From Desulfocucumis sp964643075 (GTDB lineage Bacteria > Bacillota > Desulfotomaculia > Desulfotomaculales > Desulfocucumaceae), in the NCBI GenBank assembly GCA_964643075.1, contig CAZXQO010000018.1, positions 20,781 through 84,780 on the forward strand: a stretch of 64,000 bases of DNA, given 5' to 3'. The number at the start of each line of letters is the position of its first letter. Position 1 is the stretch's first letter. Both the position numbers and the translations under genes were made by a program. Below are positions 34,774-43,893 of this stretch, piece after piece. A model generated the notes under the pieces. That model ran no database searches. It was not told the DNA's origin and saw only the letters and a program-made list of their open reading frames with translations.

Positions 34774-36105
34774 TCACTCTCCTACTTTCTGCCACATGAA
34801 TACATTTTTGTGAAGATGATGGGTTTCCAGCCGATAGCGCAAGGTATCGTATGGGTAAGGGTTATAATATACCGGATATAGCAGGTCCGTTTCGGGCCGG
34901 ATTACCCCTTCTTTTCCGGCTATCTCTGCAATAGGAGTCCCGGGCAAAATGCGGATATTATTCAATACCACCGTTCCCAGATTTCTTTTTACGCTGTGCA
35001 GCTCATAGAGACGATCGAGAAGACGCAGCCCCTTATCGATCGTCTCACTGTTTTCTCCGGGCACGTTGACCATAAAGTGGTACATGGTGATTACGTCCGT
35101 CCGGGCGGCAAGGGTTGCCGCCTTTAAAATATCGTCTTCAGTAAGATTTTTACCCAATATTTTTAAAAGTTCATCGCAAAGGCCGTCCGGGGAAAAGGAA
35201 AAACAATTGCATCCGGCCTCCTCAAAAAGGCGGGTATTGCGCTCATCCATATGGTCTTCCCGGAAAAAGCCGCTCCAGGCGATCCTGAGCTTACGGCGAA
35301 GTATTTCCCGGCAAATTTCCTCCAGGTGACCGGAAGGAATGTTAACCACCGGGTCATTGAAATGAAAATCTTTTATACCGTACTCTTTATGCAAGAACTC
35401 TATTTCATCGACTACCCCGGCAGTTTGGCGGCAGCGCAATTTTTTACCCTGGAGCTGGGGATAAACGCAATATGTGCATTTCAGGGGGCAGCCCCGTTTG
35501 GTTTCAATTCCTATGGCAGGAACGTAATTATTGATCCCTGCGTAAAGTTTGGTTGCCAGCAACTCTCTTGAAGGAACCGCGTACCGGGTCATATCGTAAT
35601 CCCTCGAAGGCGGGTTCACCAGCACTTTTTCGCCCTTCCTGTAACACAGGCCCTTTAATGCAGGCGGATTTTCCAAAGAAGCAAGCAGGGCCGGAAAAGA
35701 TGTTTCGGCTTCACCGACAATGCCATAATGAATTTCGGGCAGATCACCCATGAGACGTTCGGGAAAGAGTGAAAAGCCAGTTCCCCCGGCCACGATCCAG
35801 ACCCGGGGCAGCAGCGCCGCAACCAGCCGCACCGTGATGACAAAAGGCGGCACAAGGGAACTGGTCTTATTAGCCAGAGGGTCGATATTGCGCAATGACA
35901 AACCCACCACTTCCGGCCGGTAGGCCAACAACTTGTCCTTTAATGAGCCAAAGGAGTCTACTTCAATATTCATGTCCAGCAGTTCAACTTCATGGCCGGC
36001 CATTTTCAGATGGGTCGCCAAGGTAACGATTCCAATGGGATAAACTTTTTCCTGGGAAAACCCCTCTACCGAAGGGGTCTGAACCATAAGCACCCGCACC
36101 GCCAT
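34774..36105 (-). CDS. B12-binding radical SAM protein, BzaD-like
   Basis: A 443-aa protein with an N-terminal cobalamin-binding domain (residues about 3-140; VGLSLRNIDP, GTGFSLFP) and a radical SAM core with CPLKCTYCVYP (about 204-214). In known bza operons the first of two such enzymes after the O-methyltransferase is BzaD, which methylates the benzimidazole ring; the name here is by position and family. Its ATG overlaps the stop of the upstream methyltransferase (TGATG); a GTG three bases earlier is the alternative. Confidence 0.8.
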   Translation of the reverse strand: MAVRVLMVQTPSVEGFSQEKVYPIGIVTLATHLKMAGHEVELLDMNIEVDSFGSLKDKLLAYRPEVVGLSLRNIDPLANKTSSLVPPFVITVRLVAALLPRVWIVAGGTGFSLFPERLMGDLPEIHYGIVGEAETSFPALLASLENPPALKGLCYRKGEKVLVNPPSRDYDMTRYAVPSRELLATKLYAGINNYVPAIGIETKRGCPLKCTYCVYPQLQGKKLRCRQTAGVVDEIEFLHKEYGIKDFHFNDPVVNIPSGHLEEICREILRRKLRIAWSGFFREDHMDERNTRLFEEAGCNCFSFSPDGLCDELLKILGKNLTEDDILKAATLAARTDVITMYHFMVNVPGENSETIDKGLRLLDRLYELHSVKRNLGTVVLNNIRILPGTPIAEIAGKEGVIRPETDLLYPVYYNPYPYDTLRYRLETHHLHKNVFMWQKVGE

Positions 36106-37658
36106 CACTCCAATAATAAAATCCCGAAGTATTTGATAAAATCCCCTTCGCCGGCCAGTGTCCGCAGGGCAAGCCCTGCCTGTTTCACTGTTTCAAACAC
36201 ATCAATCCCCGACCCTTCCATGGAAGGCCTGGAATCCTTCGTGTTGCGGCAGCTCCCATCTACAACGCAGGTGTCACAGAGGGTGCACGGCCCTGCCCAA
36301 AAGGCAAATGCCTTGTAAAAGCCTGCTGTAAAGGCCTCTTGCTCTGCCTTCAGCATACGTCGCTGAAAATCCCTGGTAGGCGGTACCCCTTCCAGGAGCA
36401 GGCAGTGGGTATAGCCCCTAAGCATTTCCCTGGTTTTTTGAGGTGTAAGGCTGTCCGGACGGCAGTGAGGTTTCCCGTAGTTATCGCAGCCAAACCTGCA
36501 GCGCAAATCGGCCCATTCCGGAACGTGCACCGTCTCCACCGGAATGGGGCACACATTCTGAAAGCCCATGTCTTTTATTTTAGAAACAAGCCGGGCTTTG
36601 GGATCCAGACAAAGGTATTGCAGGCTTTCCGGGCTTTTTCCGGCAAACATCAGAGCGGTGTCCGATGCCAGGGGCAGCAGTTCAGTTATGTGCAATTTCC
36701 GCTTAGTTAGCTGCTCTTTGAGCCACTTTGCTGAGTAAACTTTACCGTTAAATGTATTGACAAACATATTCAAATCGAATAGAGCGGCTTTTTCCGGGCA
36801 ATGTTCGAAAAAAAAGTCATGGATTAGCAACAATCCATCTTTTTTCAGGCATGCCACAACCCTGTCCAGGAGTTCCGAAATCTCCGTTTCTGAATAGGCG
36901 TGAACAATATTTGAAAGGATGATCAGGTCAAAATGTTCTTCCTGCACGTGCCAGGGGTCCAGTATATTGACGGGACAGTAGTTGAATCGGTCATGATATT
37001 CCTTTTCCTGTAGCAGCTCTCCGGCATAGTCAAGCACTTCCGGAAGGTCCATTAGAGTCGCCCGCAGCCCCGGAAAATGTTCTAATAATCCGGCTGAAAC
37101 GGCGCCGGTGCCCGACCCGACATCCAGCATTTCTCCTGAAAGGAGAACGCTTGCAAAAAAAGGCAATATCTCTTTGACCTTGGTTCCGGCTACTGAATCC
37201 ATAGCCCGGCTGTATTTACGCATGCGCCGGATTAACCCTTCCGGATCTTCGTCCCGCCGGGCGAAATTTACCCTTCCACCCTTCCTGAGGCAGCTTCCAA
37301 GACTCCGCCAGTTGGAAAAAAGATTTTTTCTCCACAGAATGGAATCTCCCTGGTAGTCTTCCGCATCCATTATCAGGAACTTACTTGATATTTTTGTGTT
37401 AAAGTAGATTTCGCCATGCCGGCCTAATAGCCCCAGAGCACAGAGGGCTTGCAGGAACCGCTCCAGTCCTTCCAGATTAAAATCTAAAGCCCTGGAGATT
37501 TCCTCCGGTGTTTTCCCCCCTGGCTCCAGCAAGGTAAAGATCCCCAGCTCCACAGCGGTGAAAAGGGCTTCCGAGTACCAATAACCCGTGGCTAAATCTT
37601 CGAGGTATTGGGGACCTTTTTCCTGGGGATCATGGTTCAGATACGGCAAAGATTTCAC
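36105..37658 (-). CDS. BzaC-like O-methyltransferase fused to DUF2284 metal-binding domain
   Basis: A 517-aa protein. Residues about 20-100 form an O-methyltransferase dimerisation/winged-helix region. Residues about 150-330 are the SAM-binding fold (MLDVGSGTGAVSAGLLEHFP). Residues about 350-510 are a DUF2284-type Cys-rich domain (CRFGCDNYGKPHCRPDSLTP, CTLCDTCVVDGSCRN). In bza operons BzaC methylates 5-hydroxybenzimidazole; the place between cobT and two B12-radical SAM genes supports that role. I do not know whether the DUF2284 part is general in BzaC. GTG start with AAGGAAGTG upstream. Confidence 0.8.
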   Translation of the reverse strand: MKSLPYLNHDPQEKGPQYLEDLATGYWYSEALFTAVELGIFTLLEPGGKTPEEISRALDFNLEGLERFLQALCALGLLGRHGEIYFNTKISSKFLIMDAEDYQGDSILWRKNLFSNWRSLGSCLRKGGRVNFARRDEDPEGLIRRMRKYSRAMDSVAGTKVKEILPFFASVLLSGEMLDVGSGTGAVSAGLLEHFPGLRATLMDLPEVLDYAGELLQEKEYHDRFNYCPVNILDPWHVQEEHFDLIILSNIVHAYSETEISELLDRVVACLKKDGLLLIHDFFFEHCPEKAALFDLNMFVNTFNGKVYSAKWLKEQLTKRKLHITELLPLASDTALMFAGKSPESLQYLCLDPKARLVSKIKDMGFQNVCPIPVETVHVPEWADLRCRFGCDNYGKPHCRPDSLTPQKTREMLRGYTHCLLLEGVPPTRDFQRRMLKAEQEAFTAGFYKAFAFWAGPCTLCDTCVVDGSCRNTKDSRPSMEGSGIDVFETVKQAGLALRTLAGEGDFIKYFGILLLE

Positions 37659-37675
37659 TGCTCAGACACTTCCTT

Positions 37676-38746
37676 TTACATTCCCGGGCCGTTTACCCCG
37701 GCATCTTCGAAGGTAAGCATTTTACCGATGACCTGTGCCGCCGATTCCACTATATTCATCGCCAGCGCAGCTCCGGTGCCTTCACCCAGACGAAGGTTTA
37801 AATTCAGCAAAGGATTGAGCCCCAATTCTTCCAGCATAAATTGGTGCCCGTATTCCAGGGAGCGGTGCGCCGCAATCATATACTCAACGGAACTGGGCGC
37901 CAAAGCTTTGGCCAGCAGCGCTCCGGCAGTGGAAATAAACCCGTCAACCACTACGGGCACCCTGTGATAAGCCGCACCCAGGATTATTCCCGCGATGCCG
38001 CCGATCTCGAAGCCCCCCACCTTGGCCAGTACATCCACAGGATCCTTGGCGTCCGGCCGGTTAATGTCAATGGCTTTTTCAATGGCCCGGATTTTGTTTT
38101 CAAGAGCTTCGTCGCTGATTCCTGTTCCCCTGCCGGTAACCTCGCGAACCGGACGTCCCGATAGTACGGCCAAAATAGCACTGCTGGGAGTGGTATTGCC
38201 AATCCCCATATCCCCTGTGGCCAATAGTTCGACGCCGTCACGAGCCAGATTGCCCGCGATCTCAATGCCGCTCTCCAGTGCCCGCTGGGCCTGCTCACGG
38301 GTCATCGCCGGCCCCCGGGCCATATTGCGGGTTCCGTAGTCAATTTTATAGGAAAGGATTTTTTCCTCATTCACGAGTTTACTCAGATCAGTGGCGACTC
38401 CCATGTCCACCACCACCACCCGGGCCCCGGCCACTGCCGCAAGTACGTTGATGGCGGCTCCACCCAGCACAAAGTTTTGCACCATCTGGGGAGTAACCTC
38501 CTGGGGAAAGGCGCTTACCCCTTCACGGACAATACCGTGATCCCCCGCCATGGTAACAACGACTTTCCTTTTTACGGAAGGCTTCAGGGTTTCTCTGATG
38601 CCTGACAGCTGTTCCGCCAGAACTAAGAGCTCGCCCAGGCTTCCCCGGGGAATCGCCAGCCGGTTTAAATAGTTTTTGGCTTTCCGGCGCCATTCCCGGC
38701 TTACCGGTTTGATATCAGGAATCACTTTATAAAGTTCGGAACCCAT
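37676..38746 (-). CDS. cobT: Nicotinate-nucleotide--dimethylbenzimidazole phosphoribosyltransferase
   Basis: CobT activates the lower-ligand base by joining it to ribose phosphate for cobalamin. The 356-aa protein shows the phosphoribosyltransferase signatures GDHGIVREGVSAFPQEVT, GDMGIGNTTPSSAI and the C-terminal LRLGEGTGAALAM with the catalytic Glu. Length is typical. It starts with GGAGG 7 bases upstream and overlaps the end of cobS by 25 bases. Its place beside bzaC fits substrate flow from base synthesis to attachment. Confidence 0.96.
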   Translation of the reverse strand: MGSELYKVIPDIKPVSREWRRKAKNYLNRLAIPRGSLGELLVLAEQLSGIRETLKPSVKRKVVVTMAGDHGIVREGVSAFPQEVTPQMVQNFVLGGAAINVLAAVAGARVVVVDMGVATDLSKLVNEEKILSYKIDYGTRNMARGPAMTREQAQRALESGIEIAGNLARDGVELLATGDMGIGNTTPSSAILAVLSGRPVREVTGRGTGISDEALENKIRAIEKAIDINRPDAKDPVDVLAKVGGFEIGGIAGIILGAAYHRVPVVVDGFISTAGALLAKALAPSSVEYMIAAHRSLEYGHQFMLEELGLNPLLNLNLRLGEGTGAALAMNIVESAAQVIGKMLTFEDAGVNGPGM

Positions 38747-39528
38747 TTTAAGACCTCCTGTAAAATAAATGTATTTGTTATGATCAAGTCAGATTTCGTA
38801 AATATGACCAGCAGCACCGCCAGGGTCAGCACTTCAATACATTCATTGGCAGCCCCCAAGGTGTCTCCCGTTATCCCCCCGATTCTTTTAGCAATATACC
38901 ATTCCAGCAACGCGGTTCCGGCCAGAACCGCAATCAGCAGGATCAATCCGTGGTAACTGAGCAAAAACAAAGTCAAAAGCACAACGGTTAACGAGTTATA
39001 AAACATTTCACGAAAACCCACATGGACTGTAAAGCCCCCGGTTCCCCCAGTGGAGCGGGCATACGGATAAAAGGCCGCGCCATAGACCTGGGACCAGCGG
39101 CCCAACGCAGTGGCCAGGATTAATGCCACTCCCTGCATGGCTGCAGGTATTTGTCCCAACAGCACGAATTTTGTCAGCACCACTAAGACGCCTGCGGTAA
39201 CTCCGTGAGAACCGACCCGGCTGTCCCTCATTATTTCCAGCATGCGTTCCCGGGGCCTCCCGCTGAATAGCCCGTCGGCGGCATCCATCAAACCGTCCCC
39301 GTGCAAATTCCCGGTTATGATGATCAGGAATGCCAAAGCAGCGAGATTGCACACCGGAGGCGCAAAAACGCAAGAAGCTAACGCATGTAAAGCAGCAGCG
39401 CAGGCTCCCAGCAGTAACCCGGCCAGAGAAAAAAATGCCATGGAGCGGGCCAGCTTTTTTTCATCCACATTGCCCCGGACTGTGACCGGTATTTTCGTAA
39501 GAAATTGAACTGCCAGTAAAAATTCCAA
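38722..39528 (-). CDS. cobS: Adenosylcobinamide-GDP ribazoletransferase
   Basis: CobS, a membrane enzyme, joins alpha-ribazole to adenosylcobinamide-GDP, the last assembly step of cobalamin. The 268-aa protein has multiple membrane spans and the signature GNLHGDGLMDAADGLFSG with RPRERMLEIMRDSRVGSHG. It overlaps cobT by 25 bases and follows the NCS1 permease by about 37 bases. A short GAAATGTCCCC end of the dispersed repeat may remain in that gap (39550..39560). Confidence 0.95.
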   Translation of the reverse strand: MEFLLAVQFLTKIPVTVRGNVDEKKLARSMAFFSLAGLLLGACAAALHALASCVFAPPVCNLAALAFLIIITGNLHGDGLMDAADGLFSGRPRERMLEIMRDSRVGSHGVTAGVLVVLTKFVLLGQIPAAMQGVALILATALGRWSQVYGAAFYPYARSTGGTGGFTVHVGFREMFYNSLTVVLLTLFLLSYHGLILLIAVLAGTALLEWYIAKRIGGITGDTLGAANECIEVLTLAVLLVIFTKSDLIITNTFILQEVLKWVPNFIK

Positions 39529-39565
39529 GGTTGGACTACCCCTTTAAAAGAAATGTCCCCAATAA

Positions 39566-40924
39566 TTAGTCCCTCACTCCGGCAGAAGGCTTGGCTACAA
39601 GGGGCGCCTGTTTTGTTTTCACTGCTACATGGTAAACCAGTACGCTCACCAGAAGACTCAGGAAGTAGCTGATGTCAGCTCCCCCCAGATAGTTTTTGGC
39701 GACAGGGCCAACGTAAAGAACCGAACTCATAAAAGGTATAGAGATTAACACACCGCAGAGAAACGAAAAAATTCCAATCCATCCTTTGGGCTCGTCTTTT
39801 CGCCAGGGGTTGGCCTTGTGATAATAAAAGTCGCTCAGCACCACGCCCAGCCAGGGAGCGATCCAGTAAGAAAGCAGGAGCAGGAAATTGGTATAGGTTT
39901 GGGCCAGTTTACCGCTGCCAAAAGATATGATCAGCGCGCCCAGGCCGGCGGTCAGAAGAGCTGAAGCCCACCGTTTCAGGGGGAGGCCCATGGCCAGGGC
40001 CGCAAGTCCCCCGCTATAAATGGCTATGACATTATTCGGCAGAATACTGAAAATTACAGTAATCAGGGCCGGTATGGTGAACACGCCCATGAGCCTGGCA
40101 ATGAAATCCATGGGTCCTGTTTGCATACCTAATGTCGCTGTCAAAGCGCCCAGAATTTGCAGCCAGATACAAACGGAAACGGCTCCCCAAAAAGAAAACT
40201 GCCAGAGTTTTTTCTTTGAGGTATTTTCCGGAAGATACCGGGCATAATCCGTGCCGATGGGACAGTAGCTAATCTGGTAAGAAAACGCGACGGCAATGGC
40301 GAGAATAAACATCCCCAAATTGAACCCACCTGCTCCGGGAACGGAATGGCTCATAATTGCAGGCAGGTTATGCACGGTTATCACAAACATGGCGAGAAAA
40401 AGCACGCCCATAACCACTGACATCCACTGGGCAAAGACATGGATGAAGTTATAGCCGTACACGGCAACAAGCAGAGTAACGGCAACGATCAACAATAAAG
40501 AAAAATGATAGCTCAAAGGCAAAATCTTTTGCAAAGCCATAACGGCAAGGACCAGATTTACTCCCAGCCAGCCGATGTTATTCACTAAATTTAAAAATGA
40601 TAATCCGAATACTCCCGTCTTCCCGAACGCCCTTTTGCTGGCGGGAATCAGAGGCTGGCCCAATTCAGCACCGATGGAAGAACTTAAGGCCAGTAAAGCC
40701 GCTCCGATAATATTGCCGATGATAATTGCCAGGATAGCGTACTTTAAGGATAACCCGAATTCAATCCCCAGAAAACCGGTAAACCAGGTGACCACGTTCA
40801 GATTGATGGCAAACCAGATGGTAAACATTTGCCCTGGCCGGCCGTGCCGTTCCTCTTTTGGGATCGGTTCAACGCCATAAGGCTCCACTTCTAAAACTTT
40901 TTCCTGATACGCTGTTTCTTGCAT
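39566..40924 (-). CDS. NCS1-family purine/cytosine-type permease
   Basis: A 452-aa membrane protein with about 12 hydrophobic segments. The NCS1 pattern includes the N-terminal PYGVEPIPKEERHGRPGQMF and the early TWFTGFLG helix. Relatives import cytosine, purines, hydantoins or thiamine precursors with Na+ or H+. It is the first gene after the cobalamin riboswitch and precedes cobS-cobT-bzaCDE. A natural inference is import of a benzimidazole or related precursor for the cobalamin lower ligand. The cluster has no ThiC-like hydroxybenzimidazole synthase (BzaA, BzaB or BzaF), which supports that idea. Confidence 0.85.
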   Translation of the reverse strand: MQETAYQEKVLEVEPYGVEPIPKEERHGRPGQMFTIWFAINLNVVTWFTGFLGIEFGLSLKYAILAIIIGNIIGAALLALSSSIGAELGQPLIPASKRAFGKTGVFGLSFLNLVNNIGWLGVNLVLAVMALQKILPLSYHFSLLLIVAVTLLVAVYGYNFIHVFAQWMSVVMGVLFLAMFVITVHNLPAIMSHSVPGAGGFNLGMFILAIAVAFSYQISYCPIGTDYARYLPENTSKKKLWQFSFWGAVSVCIWLQILGALTATLGMQTGPMDFIARLMGVFTIPALITVIFSILPNNVIAIYSGGLAALAMGLPLKRWASALLTAGLGALIISFGSGKLAQTYTNFLLLLSYWIAPWLGVVLSDFYYHKANPWRKDEPKGWIGIFSFLCGVLISIPFMSSVLYVGPVAKNYLGGADISYFLSLLVSVLVYHVAVKTKQAPLVAKPSAGVRD

Positions 40925-40949
40925 GGTTTTCCCCCCTTGAAATTTTTAA

Positions 40950-40992
40950 AAAACAAAAAAACCCACAACCCAATTGGGTGTGGATTTTACCA
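40950..40992 (-). terminator. Cobalamin-riboswitch controlled terminator
   Basis: CCACACCCAATTGGGTTGTGG-type stem (about 10 bp, 40961..40984) followed on the minus strand by TTTTTTTGTTTTTT, between the riboswitch and the permease gene. Confidence 0.8.
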
Positions 40993-41040
40993 TCATCCTC
41001 ACCTTAGCTAGCCTATACTCGAGGCAGCATAGTAATTCTA

Positions 41041-41184
41041 CAGGCAGGTCTCCTGACTCAGGTTCATCGCTTCATTGCCCCTTCCCCCTAAGCGGAGTGG
41101 CATTAGCAACAGCTTCCCCTTACAGTGGCGGGTCCGTCCAGGAATCTCACCTGGTTCCCTATTCTCCCTTGCGGGCACCTGTAA
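41041..41184 (-). promoter_or_regulatory. Cobalamin riboswitch
   Basis: The minus strand shows the conserved core in order: GGTGCCCGCAAGGGAGAA, GGGAACCAGGTGAGATTCC, GACGGACCCGCCACTGTA, and the 3' AGTCAGGAGACCTGCC. These are the usual elements of the B12-sensing RNA. With the downstream terminator it should switch off permease-cobS-cobT-bzaCDE when cobalamin is plentiful. Confidence 0.93.
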
Positions 41185-41293
41185 AATAAAATATGATAAC
41201 TGTTCAATTAGCATAATATAGTAAACATTTTAAACTGTCAAGCCACGCCATTCCCGGAACATCGTCCATTATAACAACCCGTTAATGGGTGAA

Positions 41294-42186
41294 CTATTCT
41301 CCGCAACTCTCCCCCTCATGCTGCTTAAACCTAACGAAAAACGTTGTCCCATTTGAACCGGTTTCTATTTCAATTTTCGCATTATGCCTGGCGGCAATAC
41401 TATAACATACAGCCAGTCCCAAACCTGTACCATTTTCTTTCGTAGTAAAGAAAGGTGTTCCCAGCTTTGCACATACATCCGGTTCGATTCCTTTACCTTG
41501 ATCCTGCACAGCTACAACTATCTCATTGTTATCTGAAAACGTTCTTATCGTGAGTCTTCCGCCAGGGGACATTACTTCTAATCCATTGCGAACGAGATTT
41601 AATATAAGCTGTCTTATTTCTTTCTCATCAAGCGATAGGTCGGGAACCTCTTCCAGATCCATTGTTATATATTTATCGGCTAGCATTGCATCTGCCTGGA
41701 GCAATGGAAATATCGTTTTGATAATTACATCAAGTTTCTGCATCTTATATTCTACAACCCTGTTTTTAGCCAATGAGATAAAATTTGTAATTATTGAATT
41801 AGCCCTGTCAAGCTCTTCTATCATTAAATCAAGATGTTCCTTATCTTTGGTATATTCTTCTTTGTAACCTAGTAATTGCAGAAAACCCCGCACAACGGTC
41901 ATCGGGTTTCTAATTTCGTGGCCGATGCCGGCAGCCATTTCTCCTGCCAGATTCAGTCTATCTAAACGTGCCCTTTCTTGTTCCGCCCGCTTACTCTCGG
42001 TAATATCACGACTGTCTGTCTGATCATATCCAGCATGTTGTCGGTAATTCGACGAAAGCGTGCTTCGCTCTCACGTATTACCTCTTCTCCCCGCTTGCCT
42101 TCTGCTTGCTTTCCGGGCAGGGTTTGCCCGTAGGCATTATTAAGGCTCAACAAGCAGCGAATAACCGCCAGTTGAGCCTTCTTCAC
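41294..42186 (-). pseudogene. Broken PAS-domain sensor histidine kinase
   Basis: Two frames cover one ancestral kinase. The 5' part (41962..42186) ends its PAS start with ARFRRITDNMLDMIRQ. The sequence then jumps to SRDITESKRAEQERARLDRL in a different frame, the normal end of a PAS/PAC domain, so most of the PAS domain is deleted with a frameshift. The 3' part (41294..41938, 214 aa) retains the H-box IGHEIRNPMTVVRGFL, the N-box LILNLVRNGLE and G-boxes DQGKGIEPD and GTGLGLAV. The kinase core could still be translated from an internal ATG, but it lacks its sensor. Confidence 0.8.
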
Positions 42187-42246
42187 ACATAAAACTTCTG
42201 ATCTACCCCTTTGAGAACCTTCCCCACTTGTAATACAAGCTACAGT

Positions 42247-42651
42247 TCATATGGTATATCTATGACCAGGCTGCTGCTGGTACGCCGTCTGGACATTTGT
42301 CCAGGACGGATTCTGGTGAAACTCTCCGCTGCCCTTAATGGTTTGCAAGGCATTGGACAGTTCGCCCATGCGGGACTGAATTCTGCCCAGCACGTAGGAT
42401 GCCATATCCAAACGCTCGTTAATAGTCTGGTTTAGCTGCTGGGTGGCCTGGGCTACATGTACGGCAGTATTTCTGGCATTCTGTGCCGCATTAACGGCTC
42501 CCTGCAGGTTACCGGAGTTGATGGACATGATAATTTCATCACAGGCAGTTACCAAGGCATTGGAATTAGACATAGCCCTGCTAGTCTCATTCATTAGCAT
42601 CTGGCCGTGGCGTACGGCATGTTGCAGGAACGGATTGATCTGTTGATGCAA
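42247..42651 (-). CDS. Conserved helical protein of unknown function
   Basis: A 134-aa protein read from a TTG at 42651 with GGAGG 8 bases upstream. It is mostly helical, rich in Gln and Asn (for example HQQINPFLQHAVRHGQMLMN and ATQQLNQTINERLDM), with a Gln-rich C-terminus. There is no signal peptide or membrane segment. I do not recognise it; a spore-coat-type structural role would fit the composition but is unsupported. Confidence 0.6.
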   Translation of the reverse strand: MHQQINPFLQHAVRHGQMLMNETSRAMSNSNALVTACDEIIMSINSGNLQGAVNAAQNARNTAVHVAQATQQLNQTINERLDMASYVLGRIQSRMGELSNALQTIKGSGEFHQNPSWTNVQTAYQQQPGHRYTI

Positions 42652-42681
42652 GCAATTCACCTCCACTAATTTATACATAAG

Positions 42682-42829
42682 CTAGTACTACAGCGTAAAC
42701 TAAAAGTTAGCGGAGCCATGGGGACAGTTCGAGCGCTTCCGAAGCGCAGCGAAGGACCGAAGGGAAAGCGATGGAACCGTCCCCATGGCGTAGCGGGCAT
42801 AGTTAGCAATATTACGCTGTAGTACTAGT
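42682..42829. mobile_element. MITE-like palindromic element (148 bp)
   Basis: Terminal inverted repeats CTAGTACTACAGCGTAA (17 bp, perfect) enclose a second nested pair, CCATGGGGACAGTTC/GAACCGTCCCCATGG with one mismatch, and a GC-rich loop. There is no coding capacity. The design is that of a miniature inverted-repeat element. A GGGGACGGTTCT fragment at 11859..11870 may be a lone end of the inner part. The rest of 42830..43173 shows no gene. Confidence 0.7.
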
Positions 42830-43173
42830 ATTATATAATTTTGATTGTTTATGTATCGTCGGAAAAATAATTTTGAGGCAAGTGGGGACGATTCTTAAAC
42901 CTTCCCTATTTGCTACTGGTTAGATTTTTCAATTGGATAAAGTGGCTGGGATTATGGTAAACTTAAATTAAACGTCCTCCCCGGACTTTGCGTTAGACAT
43001 GACACCCTGCTTATGAAACATTCCGTTGCTCTAATCCCGTACTGGCATTAAAAGACTGGGTAACAGGACATAACCTGCTGGCTTCGGTTTACGCGACAAA
43101 CTATTTCCGATAAAAATTCAAGGCAACTTAAAACATACTGAAATTAAAATTGTTTAAAAAAGGGGAATGAAAA

Positions 43174-43719
43174 ATGGCGAAAGTATGCGTGCATTTAGCA
43201 ACTGGATTTGAAGAGTTGGAAGCAATTACCATACTAGATGTTTTAAGAAGGGCGGATATCAAGGTGCTTATGGTTTCTATGACAAAAGAAATGAATGTAA
43301 CAAGTGTCCACGGGCTTACGGTTTTAGCGAATATATTATTTGAAGATGTTGATTATGAAAATATTGATATGATTGTGTTGCCGGGAGGCATGCCGGGAAG
43401 CACCAATTTGGCGGCTCACGAAGGATTGAAACAAAGGATTGGCCAATTCGCAAACCAGGGTAAGTATTTGGCTGCAATTTGCGCTGCTCCTATTGTGTAT
43501 GGACAAATGGGTTTGTTAAAAGGAAAAGCAGCTCTATGCTATCCCGGATATGAAAAATATTTAGACGGAGCGGAAATCTCAACAGAAAGAGTTGTACAGA
43601 CACAAAACTTTATTACTTCCAAAGGACCGGGTACTTCCCTGGAGTTCAGTTTTAAATTAGTGGAAATCTTAAAAGATAAAGATACATCCGAAAAGATTAG
43701 GCAAGCAATGCTAGCCTAA
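43174..43719 (+). CDS. DJ-1/PfpI family protein
   Basis: A 181-aa DJ-1-type protein. The conserved Glu is in ATGFEELEAI (about residues 10-19) and the nucleophile Cys in AAICAAPIVYGQMG (about 105). DJ-1 proteins act as glyoxalases or deglycases or as redox-sensitive chaperones. The length matches the single-domain ThiJ/DJ-1 group. It is monocistronic on the plus strand with AGGGGAAT upstream. Confidence 0.9.
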   Translation: MAKVCVHLATGFEELEAITILDVLRRADIKVLMVSMTKEMNVTSVHGLTVLANILFEDVDYENIDMIVLPGGMPGSTNLAAHEGLKQRIGQFANQGKYLAAICAAPIVYGQMGLLKGKAALCYPGYEKYLDGAEISTERVVQTQNFITSKGPGTSLEFSFKLVEILKDKDTSEKIRQAMLA

Positions 43720-43728
43720 TCACCAAAA

Positions 43729-43806
43729 AAGTGCGACACGAGAAAAGCCGTCCCCCTTATCGCACTTAACAACATTAAAGACCTGCAATTTAGCAGATCT
43801 TTAATG
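43729..43806 (+). terminator. Two hairpins after the DJ-1 gene
   Basis: First AAGTGCGA/TCGCACTT (43729..43767, long loop), then AACATTAAAGAcCTGC/GCAGaTCTTTAATGTT (43771..43806). The second is the stronger stem. The first resembles a TGCGACAA/TTGTCGCA hairpin at 45457..45484; both hold GTCCCC in the loop. Confidence 0.55.
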
Positions 43807-43893
43807 TTGCCTTTGAAAACTCTGTTTGGCCCTTTAACAGGTCTAGGTGTTGGCTAGGAGTTATACTATTCATCGTTTTATAAAGGTTTCTTT

